NCBI GenBank assembly: GCA_964348665.1
Contig: CAYGDP010000024.1
Span: 4,026 to 68,025 of the forward strand
Reading direction: 5' to 3'
DNA length: 64,000 nucleotides
Source of the DNA: CAYGDP01 sp964348665
GTDB lineage: Bacteria > Verrucomicrobiota > Verrucomicrobiia > Palsa-1439 > CAYGDP01
A program made the position numbers and the translations under genes. Below are positions 8,658-17,958 of this stretch, piece after piece. The notes beneath the pieces are model-generated. The model saw nothing but the letters and a program-made list of their open reading frames with translations. It made no database searches and was not told the origin of the DNA. Position 1 is the stretch's first letter, and each line of letters opens with the position of its first letter.

Positions 8658-9320
8658 ATGGCATACATCGATTTCATTTCCTCTCTCCATCAGGCTACGC
8701 CGCGTAATTATTTGGAACGCGTGACCAAGCACGACAAAGCGCACTGTGCGGAGATTGCAATGCTGTGGGGACGCGACTATTGGGATGGCGATCGAAAATA
8801 TGGCTACGGCGGTTATCATTATGATGGGCGCTGGCGCCCTGTTGCCGAGAAGATGATCGCCCATTATCGTTTACCGCAAGATGCTCGCATCTTGGACGTG
8901 GGATGTGGCAAAGGTTTTCTGCTGTACGAATTTATGCGCCTCCTGCCCAACGCAGAAATAGCCGGTATAGACATCTCTGACTACGCACTGGAAAACGCAA
9001 AGTTGGAAATCAAACCTTATCTACGCAAGGGGAACGCCAAACAGCTTCCATTTCCCGATCGGTCGTTTGATCTCGTTATCTCGATCAACACACTGCACAA
9101 TCTCTACATCGATGAATTATGGCAATCATTGAAAGAAATTGAACGTGTCGGTCGCGGTGGGAAATACATTGTTGTTGAAGCGTATCGCGACGAACTTGAA
9201 AAGGTAAACCTGCTCTACTGGCAACTTACGTGTCGTGCGTTTCATACACCGCAGGAATGGGAATGGATTTTCACCCAAACAAACTACAGGGGCGATCACT
9301 CTTTTATTGCTTTCCAATGA
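8658..9320 (+). CDS. Class I SAM-dependent methyltransferase
   Basis: A 220-residue Rossmann-fold methyltransferase. Motif I ILDVGCGKG is at about 78-86, an acidic residue ends strand 2 (GIDIS), and FDLVISINTLHNL is the motif-IV region. It probably methylates a sugar or sugar nucleotide in the pathway, which is inference from context. The ATG at 8658 has an AAGGA Shine-Dalgarno a few bases upstream, one of the few non-overlapping junctions of the operon. The stop is in an ATGA overlap with the next gene. Confidence 0.86.
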   Translation: MAYIDFISSLHQATPRNYLERVTKHDKAHCAEIAMLWGRDYWDGDRKYGYGGYHYDGRWRPVAEKMIAHYRLPQDARILDVGCGKGFLLYEFMRLLPNAEIAGIDISDYALENAKLEIKPYLRKGNAKQLPFPDRSFDLVISINTLHNLYIDELWQSLKEIERVGRGGKYIVVEAYRDELEKVNLLYWQLTCRAFHTPQEWEWIFTQTNYRGDHSFIAFQ

Positions 9321-10417
9321 CCAACACAAATTGCCAAGTTTGCCTTCATCCGACTACGCCCTTGTTAGACTTAGGGGAGCAACCGGCTTGCAATCATTAT
9401 TTGGTTAGCGCCAAGGAACCACAACCCAAGTATCGATTTGGTCTGGCACAATGCGATTATTGCGGCCTCGTACAATTAGACAACTTTCCTTCCCCCGAAG
9501 AAATCAAACCACGCTTCGAATGGATTCGATATCGGGAACCGGAAGCACATTTGGATCGTGTGGCGGACATCATCAATCAACTGCCCAACATTCCCGATCG
9601 CGCCGTCATCAGTGGACTCACCTATAAAGATGATTCGACCGTCGATCGATTGAAACGTCTAGGGCGTTTTCAATTAGCGGGAGATGGGGGTTCGGTGGAC
9701 GTGCTGATTGCGCGCCATATCATCGAACACTCTCACAACTGGCACCGATTTCTAACGGAAATCAGGTCGCGATTGAAGCCGTCCAGCTACACAATCCTCG
9801 AAGTGCCTGACAACAAGCGCATTTTCGAAACACGTGAATATGCAGCGCTATGGGAAGAACACATTTTGTATTTTACTCCGCGAACGTTTCGGCAGAGCCT
9901 CGAATTCAGCGGCTTCGAAATTATTGAATGGGAGGAGTTTCCCTACCCGATGGAGAACTCACTGGTGGCAGTCCTTCGAATCGCTCCGGCTTGCCCGGAA
10001 ATTTCGACTGATACAGGCGAAAACATCCTCATTCATAAATTTGCCGACGGATTTCCGGCACAGCGTTCTGCTTGGCGAATGTTTCTAGAGGAACAACGAC
10101 GCAAAAATATTCGCGTAGCAGCCTTGGGAGGAGGCCACCTCACCGCTATGTCGTTGAATCTGTTTGGATTCTCCGACTTTGTAGAGTTCGTGGCGGACGA
10201 TCAACCCGAAAAACAGGGATTATCTATGCCAGGATCGCGACTCCCGATTCGGCCCAGTACAAGTCTTTATGATGAAAACATAAATATCTGCTTGCTTGGA
10301 ATCAATCCGGAGAACGAATGCAGGGTGATTGCCAAACACGCCCGATTCGAGCAGCTTGGCGGAAGATTCTTGTCCCTGTTAAATAACAGCGAAAGAAGGG
10401 CAATCCCATGCGTGTAA
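9317..10417 (+). CDS. C-methyltransferase-like protein with degenerate SAM-binding core
   Basis: The 366-residue protein has the three-part layout of sugar C-methyltransferases: an N-terminal zinc knuckle (C6, C9, C46, C49), a methyltransferase middle, and a C-terminal putative nucleotide-sugar domain (VAALGGGHLTAMSL). The middle lacks a recognisable SAM motif I: where the intact relative at 11666 has DIGSNDG, this one reads ISGLTYKDDS. The later part (EVPDNKRIFE, EEHILYFTPRTF) is conserved. It may be a catalytically altered or inactive paralogue acting with the other gene. Start at the ATGA overlap (9317), because the upstream extension from 9230 is a shadow. Confidence 0.72.
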   Translation: MTNTNCQVCLHPTTPLLDLGEQPACNHYLVSAKEPQPKYRFGLAQCDYCGLVQLDNFPSPEEIKPRFEWIRYREPEAHLDRVADIINQLPNIPDRAVISGLTYKDDSTVDRLKRLGRFQLAGDGGSVDVLIARHIIEHSHNWHRFLTEIRSRLKPSSYTILEVPDNKRIFETREYAALWEEHILYFTPRTFRQSLEFSGFEIIEWEEFPYPMENSLVAVLRIAPACPEISTDTGENILIHKFADGFPAQRSAWRMFLEEQRRKNIRVAALGGGHLTAMSLNLFGFSDFVEFVADDQPEKQGLSMPGSRLPIRPSTSLYDENINICLLGINPENECRVIAKHARFEQLGGRFLSLLNNSERRAIPCV

Positions 10418-10947
10418 CCGCTCTAACGACTGAAGTTATCGTTGCATCGGAGCCGCTTGTTCGAGTCGGCTCTGAAGAGATTCGCCTTCTTAAGCGAGCC
10501 GCTGAAAAAAATGAGCGCCGGCGCATGCGACTCTGCGCGCACCCCCATGTCGATTCGCCAATTCAAGAAATGATCATTGCGCTGGCTCGAGGCATTTACA
10601 TTCGTCCGCATAAACACCCGAAAAAATCGGAATCCTTGCATGTGATCGAGGGCAAGGCGGACGTTGTTTTTTTCGATGACTCGGGAACGATTCGCGACGT
10701 GTTGTCCCTCACCGCCATGCCTTCCCAACAGGGCGTTCACTATTATCGGTTGGAATCGCCTTGGTTTCATACGTTATGGATACGCTCTCGCGTCTTCGTA
10801 TTCCATGAAACAATCAATGGGCCATTTCGGCACAAACACACTCAATTTGCTCCCTGGTCTCCAGACGAAAACGCCGCCAGGTTACACGCAAAATATTTGA
10901 AAACTCTCTCGCAGCAAATTAATTCATTCCGGAGAAAACCATCATGA
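10408..10947 (+). CDS. WbuC-family cupin metalloprotein
   Basis: This 179-residue protein matches the WbuC cupin family found in O-antigen and capsule loci. The metal-ligand region RPHKHPKKSESLHVIEGKAD is a cupin motif 1 with two His and a later Glu, and the second cupin motif follows near FHTLWIRSRVFVFHET. The family has no firmly assigned reaction. The gene overlaps the previous one by 10 bp and ends in an ATGA overlap with the SDR gene, so it is embedded in the same translation-coupled series. Confidence 0.82.
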   Translation: MRVTALTTEVIVASEPLVRVGSEEIRLLKRAAEKNERRRMRLCAHPHVDSPIQEMIIALARGIYIRPHKHPKKSESLHVIEGKADVVFFDDSGTIRDVLSLTAMPSQQGVHYYRLESPWFHTLWIRSRVFVFHETINGPFRHKHTQFAPWSPDENAARLHAKYLKTLSQQINSFRRKPS

Positions 10948-11669
10948 ATGAAACGCATAGCATCGTCATCGGTGGCACCCGCGGATTAGGACGCAGCTTG
11001 ACACGAGTGCTGCTCGAGCGTGGCGACCAGGTTTCCATTGTAGCGCGCACCGCTGCGGGGGATCGATCATTTACAGCGGATATTTGCGAACCAAGCCAAC
11101 TGCAACGAGCCTTGGTTCAAATCTTTGGAAAGCATAAACAAATTGATAATCTGATCTTTCTACAACGATATCGCGGCACAGGCGATACCTGGGAAGGAGA
11201 AATCGCCACTTCTCTAACCGCCACGAAAAACGCCATCGATAAGTTTCTCCCCTACTTCAGGAAAGGCGGAAGCATCGTCATTGTCAGCTCAATCGCCGGG
11301 GAGCTGGTTGCGGACGAACAGGACTTGAGCTACCACGTGGCCAAGGGCGGGCTCAACCAAATGCTGCGGTTTCTAGCAGTCACTTTGGGAGCAGACGGAA
11401 TACGCGTCAACGGAGTTTCTCCAGGCATCTTTCTCCAGGAAAACCAAAAAAAAAGTTCGGCAATGCAACGGTCTCGCGAGCCGTTGTGGAAAGCCACCAC
11501 GCCACTCGGTCGAGTGGGAAACGCCGAGGAAATCGCGCGAGTGATTGCATTTTTGTGCAGTAATGATGCTTCTTATATCACCGGTCAAAATATCATCGTC
11601 GACGGGGGATTATCGCTTCGATGGCAAGGATCCGTCGCCGTCCAGTTACATCCTCGAACAAAAAAATGA
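10944..11669 (+). CDS. SDR-family oxidoreductase
   Basis: A 241-residue classical short-chain dehydrogenase. The cofactor loop is GGTRGLG near residue 9, the catalytic Ser is in IVIVSSIAGE, and the Tyr-Lys pair is in LSYHVAKGGL. SPGIFLQENQ follows as the usual post-active-site loop, and the C-terminus YITGQNIIVDGG is typical of the FabG-like class. In a glycan locus it most likely reduces a keto-sugar, but a free-standing substrate cannot be named. Start at 10944 overlaps the WbuC stop; the stop at 11669 overlaps the next ATG. Confidence 0.87.
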   Translation: MNETHSIVIGGTRGLGRSLTRVLLERGDQVSIVARTAAGDRSFTADICEPSQLQRALVQIFGKHKQIDNLIFLQRYRGTGDTWEGEIATSLTATKNAIDKFLPYFRKGGSIVIVSSIAGELVADEQDLSYHVAKGGLNQMLRFLAVTLGADGIRVNGVSPGIFLQENQKKSSAMQRSREPLWKATTPLGRVGNAEEIARVIAFLCSNDASYITGQNIIVDGGLSLRWQGSVAVQLHPRTKK

Positions 11670-12907
11670 AGCCTGTGGCTACCGTTAGAACAACCTGCCG
11701 GTTATGTCACGGCACGCCGTTGGAGTTGGCGCTCTCGATGCGACCAACGCCGATTGCAGATGCGTATGTCTCAGCTGAACAAGCCGGCCAATCTCAAGAA
11801 AGTTATCCACTGGATTTATTCCTCTGCCGTAGTTGCGGACACGTCCAATTGGTAACGGTGATCGACCCCAAAATCTTGTTTTGCAATTACCGATATACTA
11901 CATCGACTTCAGCGGGATTGGCCGATCACTTTCGCCAATCATGTGACGATATTCTAAAGCGGTTCCCACAGGCTACTGGGGGTCTTATCGTAGACATTGG
12001 AAGCAACGATGGAACCTATCTTCGCTTCTTCCAACAGCGCGGCTTCCAAGTTTTGGGTGTAGATCCTGCCCTTGAAATCTCTAACAAAGCAACCACGGAA
12101 GGAATTGAAACGATTTCTCAATTCTTTACACGAAATCTCTCTGGACAAATCAAGTGCGGCCGGCAGACGGCCTCCATCATTACGGCCAACAACGTCTTTG
12201 CCCATGCAGATGACCTTGAGGACATTGTGGCCGGCATCCGCGAATTGCTCTCGCCGAGCGGTATATTCGTGTTCGAGGTGGCATACTTACCAGATCTGAT
12301 CCAGAAAAACCTTTTTGATACGATTTACCACGAACACCTTAGCTATCATTCGGTAAAGCCGCTGAAACGCTTTTTCCACAGGCTCGGCCTCCAGTTGATT
12401 GCCGCACAGAGAATCCCCAGCAAAAGCGGGTCGTTGCGAGCCTTTGTGCAGAGGTCAGACGGACAATACACGGAAGAGGCTTCCGTGGAACAATTAATTG
12501 CATATGAAGACAACCTCGGCCTTGAACGACTAGAAACCTATCAAACGATTCATCATGCTATTCAACGACTTCGAATCAAAATCCATGACATTATGCGATC
12601 CATGACTGCACAAGGCTCGAAAATCGCTGGTTATGGCGCCTCCGCTACTGTCACTACTCTCCTCTATCAGATGGAGCTAGAAGGTACCATTTCGTTTCTG
12701 GTGGACGATAATTCCGCCAGACATGGACTCTTCAGTCCTGGTTGTCATCTGCCGATTCTGGCTCCGTCGGCTCTCTACGAGCAAAAACCCTCCCTGGTCA
12801 TCGTATTGGCATGGCCGTATTCCAAACAGATTGTCAGTAAACACCATCAGTTTTTAAGTCAAGGAGGCCATATCGTTCTACCTTTGCCCGACTTAGAAGT
12901 TTTATAA
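11666..12907 (+). CDS. Sugar C-methyltransferase (zinc-knuckle, SAM, C-terminal nucleotide-sugar domains)
   Basis: The 413-residue protein has the complete layout of NDP-hexose C-methyltransferases (TylC3 type): an N-terminal zinc-binding domain (C11, C14, C54, C57), a SAM-binding core with intact motif I IVDIGSNDG near 108-116, and a C-terminal domain starting near IAGYGASATVTTLL. The family adds a branch methyl group to 4-keto-6-deoxy sugars. The start is the ATGA overlap at 11666; the longer frame from 11621 runs through the SDR gene. It is the intact counterpart of the degenerate paralogue at 9317-10417. Confidence 0.85.
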   Translation: MKPVATVRTTCRLCHGTPLELALSMRPTPIADAYVSAEQAGQSQESYPLDLFLCRSCGHVQLVTVIDPKILFCNYRYTTSTSAGLADHFRQSCDDILKRFPQATGGLIVDIGSNDGTYLRFFQQRGFQVLGVDPALEISNKATTEGIETISQFFTRNLSGQIKCGRQTASIITANNVFAHADDLEDIVAGIRELLSPSGIFVFEVAYLPDLIQKNLFDTIYHEHLSYHSVKPLKRFFHRLGLQLIAAQRIPSKSGSLRAFVQRSDGQYTEEASVEQLIAYEDNLGLERLETYQTIHHAIQRLRIKIHDIMRSMTAQGSKIAGYGASATVTTLLYQMELEGTISFLVDDNSARHGLFSPGCHLPILAPSALYEQKPSLVIVLAWPYSKQIVSKHHQFLSQGGHIVLPLPDLEVL

Positions 12908-12911
12908 TCTT

Positions 12912-14294
12912 TTGCAGCGGGAAAAACGGGTGCATTCACAAAAACATTCTTGGAAAAAACGCTTGGGATTTGATTCTGCGTTGATTTCCGCCATTTTCGC
13001 GAGGGTCTGGGGTATCGGTGGTGGATTGATAACCGCAATCTTGATCGCCGCCCATTTCCCCCCCCAATTACAGGGATACTATTACACGTTTGCGAGCTTG
13101 ATGGCTCTCCAGGTCGTTTTTGAATTGGGATTGGGGCAAGTGATCATTCAGTTTGCAAGCCACGAATGGGGACGGCTTCATTGGAATGAGAAAGGAAACA
13201 TCTCGGGCGATGAAACAGCGTTATCAAGACTCATCTGCCTGGGGCGGTTCTCGTTTCGATGGTACGCTGTGGCGGGATTGTTCCTTGGGGTGACCGTTGG
13301 GATTGTAGGGATCGTCTTTTTCTCCCATCCAAATCCATCGGAGGTACAATGGCTCGGTCCATGGTTGGCCATGTGTGGAGTGGCAACCTTGAATTTCACG
13401 TTAATCCCTTGCTGGGCATTGCTGGAAGGTTGCAATCAAATCGCTGAAGTGTATCGATACCGAGCAATCCAAGGAGTCCTCGCCAGTTTGTCCGCATGGA
13501 TTTCAATCATGCTTGGACTTGAACTTTGGACTGGAGCCGTAATCGGAACAGCGAATCTCATGACGACAATCGCGTTCCCAGGTCGCCGTTATCGCAATGT
13601 ATGGAGCCAAATGCGAACCAGCTCCACTGGCGCGATAATTCCTTGGCGCCAAGAATTATGGCCGATGCAATGGCGAATCGCAGTGAGCTGGCTGGCGGGA
13701 TATTTTTCATTTTCGATCTTCACTCCTATTCTTTTCCAATTCCGTGGCCCCGAAGAGGCGGGCCGAATGGGGATGACCCTGACGATAGTCAGCGCGCTCC
13801 AGTCCGTTTCGATGTTGTGGATATCCACAAAAATTCCTCTCATGGGGATTATGATCTCGCGGCGAGAATACGCTGCTTTGGATCAAATTGTATGGAAATC
13901 CGGCGCCATAGGGCTAACGATGGGATGTCTTGGCGCGGGCATTACAGAAATTACCGTGTTGGGGTTGCACCGATGGGATCATCCGTTCGCGACCCGCTTG
14001 CTTTCCCCCTTGCCGATGGGTCTATTTCTGCTCGGAATGCTCGCAATGCTGATCGCTTACCCAATGGCGGTTTATCTTAGAGCTCACAAACGTGAACCGC
14101 TCCTCGGAGTCTCCGTAATCAATGCCACTCTCCTTGTCATATCCTCACTCGTATTCGGCCACTACTACGGCGCAATCGGGATGGGAACCGGCTACCTGAT
14201 TGTCATGGCCCTGGTAGCTCTGCCGGGAACTGCACTGGTCTTTTATCGATGCCGGACCAAATGGCATTCTCCAATTCCATCCTCCCCTCTATGA
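12912..14294 (+). CDS. Polysaccharide flippase-like integral membrane protein (Wzx/MATE-type)
   Basis: A strongly hydrophobic protein of about 460 residues with roughly a dozen predicted membrane segments, a basic N-terminus and an early FPPQLQGYYYTFASLMALQ segment typical of Wzx-like flippases. It would move the lipid-linked repeat unit across the inner membrane. No Wzy polymerase or ABC exporter is seen in the visible cluster. The first in-frame start is TTG at 12912, 4 bp after the previous stop; a GTG at 12930 is a reasonable alternative. Ends in an ATGA overlap with the first glycosyltransferase. Confidence 0.8.
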   Translation: MQREKRVHSQKHSWKKRLGFDSALISAIFARVWGIGGGLITAILIAAHFPPQLQGYYYTFASLMALQVVFELGLGQVIIQFASHEWGRLHWNEKGNISGDETALSRLICLGRFSFRWYAVAGLFLGVTVGIVGIVFFSHPNPSEVQWLGPWLAMCGVATLNFTLIPCWALLEGCNQIAEVYRYRAIQGVLASLSAWISIMLGLELWTGAVIGTANLMTTIAFPGRRYRNVWSQMRTSSTGAIIPWRQELWPMQWRIAVSWLAGYFSFSIFTPILFQFRGPEEAGRMGMTLTIVSALQSVSMLWISTKIPLMGIMISRREYAALDQIVWKSGAIGLTMGCLGAGITEITVLGLHRWDHPFATRLLSPLPMGLFLLGMLAMLIAYPMAVYLRAHKREPLLGVSVINATLLVISSLVFGHYYGAIGMGTGYLIVMALVALPGTALVFYRCRTKWHSPIPSSPL

Positions 14295-15229
14295 ATTCCT
14301 TCACCCTCTCGGTCATCATCCCCAATTATAATCACGGTCACTTGATCGAAAGAGCGCTCGATGCAATCACCGGTCAATCGTTCCGCCCCATTGAGATTAT
14401 CGTCGTGGATGATGCGTCCGAAGACCAAAGCATCGACGTTATTCACCGCTATCGACAACGATACCACATCGTTCAACTCATCCGAAATGACTGCAACAGG
14501 GGAGTGATCGCCAGTATCAATCGAGGAGTCGAAAATGCTAAGGGAGATTACCTGTATCTTGGTGGTGCAGACGACACGATCTTGCCAGGCTTTTTTGAAA
14601 GGGGAATGAGCGGCGCAGAACTCTGTCCTCATGCGGGATTCAGCTTTGCCGATTACGCGGTTGTTTATCCTCATACGAATGAATACCGCGAAACCCGGCT
14701 CCAACTCCGCCAACACTCATCCTACATCTCGCCAGAAGAATTGCTGAAAATAATGCAACAAAAACAATTTCAACTCGGTTTTTTATCGGCGATCATTCGC
14801 CGGTCCGCTCTCACTCAATACTTTCCATTTCCTCCGGAATTAAAATGGCACTTTGACTGGTTCCTCTCCCACGCCCTTGCATTTCAATACGGAATTTATT
14901 ATATCCCGGAAACGCTGGCCGTTTTTCGACCTCAACCCAAGTCCTATTCCAATCAGTCCCAATCTTGGAAGGAACAGAAACAGGTGCTCCAAACAGTGTT
15001 CAACCTCCTTCAATCCGATCCGTACCGCGAAATCCAAAACGAATTTCGGATCAGCGCCTCTCTTGCACGACTGCCCAAAATCTCCCGAATGCTTGCCTCG
15101 GATGCCTCGACCTGGACCTATCTAACTCCACGCATGACTAGCCGTTTGATCTCATCCAGTTTCAAACAAATCGTAAAACGAATCAGTCCTCAAGGATTTA
15201 CTCAACTCTATCGACGATTGTTCCACTAA
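14291..15229 (+). CDS. Family 2 glycosyltransferase
   Basis: A 312-residue GT-A-fold glycosyltransferase. It opens with LSVIIPNYNHGHLIERAL; DDAS at 40-43 is the nucleotide-binding acidic motif, and GGADD around 91-95 sits at the DxD metal site. It transfers a sugar from a nucleotide donor to the growing lipid-linked unit on the cytoplasmic face; donor and acceptor are unknown. The chosen start is the ATG at 14291 in an ATGA overlap with the flippase stop, because the extension from 14249 is only flippase sequence out of frame. Confidence 0.88.
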   Translation: MNSFTLSVIIPNYNHGHLIERALDAITGQSFRPIEIIVVDDASEDQSIDVIHRYRQRYHIVQLIRNDCNRGVIASINRGVENAKGDYLYLGGADDTILPGFFERGMSGAELCPHAGFSFADYAVVYPHTNEYRETRLQLRQHSSYISPEELLKIMQQKQFQLGFLSAIIRRSALTQYFPFPPELKWHFDWFLSHALAFQYGIYYIPETLAVFRPQPKSYSNQSQSWKEQKQVLQTVFNLLQSDPYREIQNEFRISASLARLPKISRMLASDASTWTYLTPRMTSRLISSSFKQIVKRISPQGFTQLYRRLFH

Positions 15230-15288
15230 CATCCCATTGAGCGACAATCAACCGATTGATACCAACGACTGCCCCTGACAAGGAACCG

Positions 15289-16188
15289 ATGATCGTTGCC
15301 GCCATCATTGTCAGTTACAACACCACCAACCTGCTTCGACGTTGTATTCGCAGCGTTCGCGACTCTGCCCGTCTCTCCCCCATCATCGTCGTTGATAACG
15401 CCTCCTGCGACGGCAGCGCGAATATGGTGAGAGAAGAGTTCCCGGATGTTATCCTGATCGCCAATTCGACCAATCTCGGTTTTGCTGCGGCATGCAATCA
15501 AGCCATCCACTCCACAAAAGCTCCTTTCTATTTCCTTCTTAATCCCGACACGATTGTTGATGGATTGGATATCTCCAGACTGATCGACATTATGCGCGCA
15601 CAACCGAACGTCGCCGTATGCGCCCCGAAAATCGTCAATGCGGATGGATCACTTCAGCATTCCTGTCGACGATTCCCCCGGTTGCCGTTGCTTGCGATGG
15701 ATGAACTCGGTCTGGCCAAACTCTTTCCTCAATCACAATGGTTCGGCGAATATCGAATGACTTGGTGGACGCATAACGATCTTCGTGAAGTGGATCAACC
15801 CATGGGCGCAGCGCTGTTACTCCGAAGCAAGGCAATCGACGCTGTGGGAACGTTCGATGAGCGCTTTTTCATGTACTTTGAAGAAGTCGATCTCTGCTTC
15901 CGTCTCGCGAAACGAGGTTGGAAAATCATTTTTGTTCCAGACACTTCCGTCACTCATATCGGCGGTTCGAGTGCAAAACAGGATATTACAGCGATGACTC
16001 TGGCACGGTACCGAAGTATGTTTAATTTCTATCGGAAACACTATCCGCCATCGCATTTATTCGTCCTAAAATGCGCCGTTACATTGGCAATCGTGGGAAG
16101 AGTCGTTGCCTATTCTCTCCCGCCATTTTTTTATTCTGGCAAACGCGCTGCATTCTTTGCCGTTTTACGGCAGCTCCGATCGTTGTGA
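15289..16188 (+). CDS. Family 2 glycosyltransferase (rhamnosyltransferase-like)
   Basis: A 299-residue GT-A enzyme of the WbbL/rhamnosyltransferase type. It has an N-terminal VSYNTTNLLRRCI, DNAS at 36-39, an LNPDT metal motif, and the family signature FDERFFMYFEEVDLCFRLAK. A hydrophobic stretch near the C-terminus could associate with the membrane. ATG at 15289 is chosen because AAGGA lies a few bases upstream; an in-frame TTG at 15256 is the alternative. It ends in a GTGA overlap with the GT4 gene. Confidence 0.88.
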   Translation: MIVAAIIVSYNTTNLLRRCIRSVRDSARLSPIIVVDNASCDGSANMVREEFPDVILIANSTNLGFAAACNQAIHSTKAPFYFLLNPDTIVDGLDISRLIDIMRAQPNVAVCAPKIVNADGSLQHSCRRFPRLPLLAMDELGLAKLFPQSQWFGEYRMTWWTHNDLREVDQPMGAALLLRSKAIDAVGTFDERFFMYFEEVDLCFRLAKRGWKIIFVPDTSVTHIGGSSAKQDITAMTLARYRSMFNFYRKHYPPSHLFVLKCAVTLAIVGRVVAYSLPPFFYSGKRAAFFAVLRQLRSL

Positions 16189-17246
16189 ACGTTCTCTTTC
16201 TCACGCAGTCTGGTCAGGCAGGACCATCCAGCCGGTACCGTGTCTATCAACTGCTTTCGAGTCTGCGTGAGGCAGGAATCCAGTGCACCGTCTCGCCCGC
16301 GATTTCCGATGCACTCTACACAGAAATCTACCGTCAAGGGATACGAGGAGCGCGCCGTACCGCGTTTTTCCAAACGTGGTGCACACGAAAAACCGATCTC
16401 GCTCGACTCAACGACTTCGATGCTGTCTTCGTCCAAAAAGGCGTTTTTCCAGGCCTCTACGCCGGGTTCGAAAAACAAATCTCGCATCGTAAACCGATCA
16501 TATTCGATTTCGACGATGCCATTTGGCTGCCGCGCGAAGGCGGGTCGCCGATTTTGCGCGCACTGCATCGGGATAGTAGCGTGCAATCAATCCTTCGCTG
16601 CGCTTCTGCCATTATTGCCGGCAATAATTTTCTAGCCGATTACGCGCACCAATTCAATACGCGCGTCACGGTAATTCCGAGTGCCATTGATCTCACTCAT
16701 TACCCAGCCGTTTCATCTTTCTCCCCTCCCTCTTCTCCCCTCTCCCTTCCAACCGTCGGCTGGATCGGCAGTCGTACCACTCTCCCGTACCTCAAACCTC
16801 TCGCGCCCGTATTCCAAAAGCTCGGCGTCAAACCTCGCGTCATCGCGTCAGGGGATCCGTCCTCGCTCGGGTTTGATTACGATTTCCGGCAATGGAAACT
16901 TGAATCCGAGCTGGACGAACTTTCGCAGATCAGCATCGGCATCGCTCCCCTCCCCGATACCCCGTGGGAACGCGGCAAGTGCGGCGTCAAAGTTTTGCAA
17001 TATATGGCCAACGGAATCCCTGTCGTTGCTTCCTCCGTCGGTGTCCATAAAGAGATGATCCGCCACGGTGAAAACGGATTCCTCGCCTCGACCACCGACG
17101 AATGGATACAATCTCTCCGCTCGCTCATCGCCGACGCGGATCTGCGCGCTCGAATAGGCGCCGCCGGACAAAAACTCGTCGAAGAACGATATTCGTTGCA
17201 GCAAATCGCGCCTCAAGTTGCACAAATCATTCTTCGCGCACCATGA
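16185..17246 (+). CDS. Family 4-type (GT-B) glycosyltransferase
   Basis: A 353-residue GT-B glycosyltransferase. It begins with NVLFLTQSGQAGPSSRYR, carries an FDFDDAIW segment near the end of the N-terminal Rossmann half, and has the donor-binding signature GVKVLQYMANGIPVVAS followed by the HGENGFLA loop. Start is the GTG at 16185 overlapping the previous TGA; a longer frame from 16071 is a shadow of the upstream gene. The product adds a residue to the glycan. It ends in an ATGA overlap with the phosphatase gene. Confidence 0.86.
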   Translation: MNVLFLTQSGQAGPSSRYRVYQLLSSLREAGIQCTVSPAISDALYTEIYRQGIRGARRTAFFQTWCTRKTDLARLNDFDAVFVQKGVFPGLYAGFEKQISHRKPIIFDFDDAIWLPREGGSPILRALHRDSSVQSILRCASAIIAGNNFLADYAHQFNTRVTVIPSAIDLTHYPAVSSFSPPSSPLSLPTVGWIGSRTTLPYLKPLAPVFQKLGVKPRVIASGDPSSLGFDYDFRQWKLESELDELSQISIGIAPLPDTPWERGKCGVKVLQYMANGIPVVASSVGVHKEMIRHGENGFLASTTDEWIQSLRSLIADADLRARIGAAGQKLVEERYSLQQIAPQVAQIILRAP

Positions 17247-17845
17247 ACAGAAAAGAATTTGATGTGAAAACCACTCGTTTCCGGATTTTGCTCGTCCTTA
17301 TAATCGGCACTCTCCTAGGCCTGTTGCTTCCGCTTTGGATGAAATTGAATCGCGAAATCAAAGAAGCCGATACAGAACTGACGACGATCTACCCACCCTA
17401 TTCCCTCATTGAAGATGGTCTTTATATGGGTGGTTTTTCCAAAAAAATACCTCCAGGGACACAAGCCGTACTCAACTTGAGTGAGAGTCCTGCCCTCTAC
17501 AAGAGTGATTTTTACGAATGGTCGCCGATCCCAGACAGCGCGCCCGCACCGAGTATTGACTGGCTAAAGAAACAAGTGGATTTCGTTGACACCCAGCGGC
17601 GAGCGGGTAGAACGGTTTATGTCCATTGTGCCGCAGGTGTCAGTCGAAGCGGCATGGTAGTGACCGCCTACGAAATGCAGAAAAACCGCTGGACGCGTGA
17701 CAAAGCACTCCTATTTGTCCGATCAAAGCGACCCAACGCCAGACCCAATCCTGCTTTTATGGATCTGCTTCTCAAATGGGAACGCATGGTCAAAAAAACC
17801 GCTGACAACGGTACCGGGGTCAAGCGATTTTTTGTGATATTTTGA
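17243..17845 (+). CDS. Membrane-anchored dual-specificity (Tyr/Ser/Thr) phosphatase
   Basis: A 200-residue protein with one N-terminal membrane segment (about 14-32) and a DSP-type phosphatase domain. The P-loop is HCAAGVSRS (Cys129, Arg135), and Asp98 in SPIPDS is a candidate general acid. It is the last gene of the glycan operon, in an ATGA overlap with the glycosyltransferase. Polysaccharide operons more often carry a low-molecular-weight tyrosine phosphatase (Wzb type), so a DSP here is unusual. The substrate could be a phosphoprotein controlling export or a phosphorylated sugar or lipid intermediate; both are inference. Confidence 0.84.
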   Translation: MNRKEFDVKTTRFRILLVLIIGTLLGLLLPLWMKLNREIKEADTELTTIYPPYSLIEDGLYMGGFSKKIPPGTQAVLNLSESPALYKSDFYEWSPIPDSAPAPSIDWLKKQVDFVDTQRRAGRTVYVHCAAGVSRSGMVVTAYEMQKNRWTRDKALLFVRSKRPNARPNPAFMDLLLKWERMVKKTADNGTGVKRFFVIF

Positions 17846-17958
17846 AAGGTAGTTGCGAATTCGCAGAAAAAAATCAAGGAGATCGGAGCGACTTCTTTTG
17901 GACACGACCGGCACAATTGCAGCACTTAATCAAGAACGAGTTCAGACCTCTGTAATAG

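Noticed and set aside
16071..16184. N-terminal extension of the GT4 glycosyltransferase
   Set aside because: These codons overlap the previous glycosyltransferase gene; the GT-B fold starts at the GTG at 16185.
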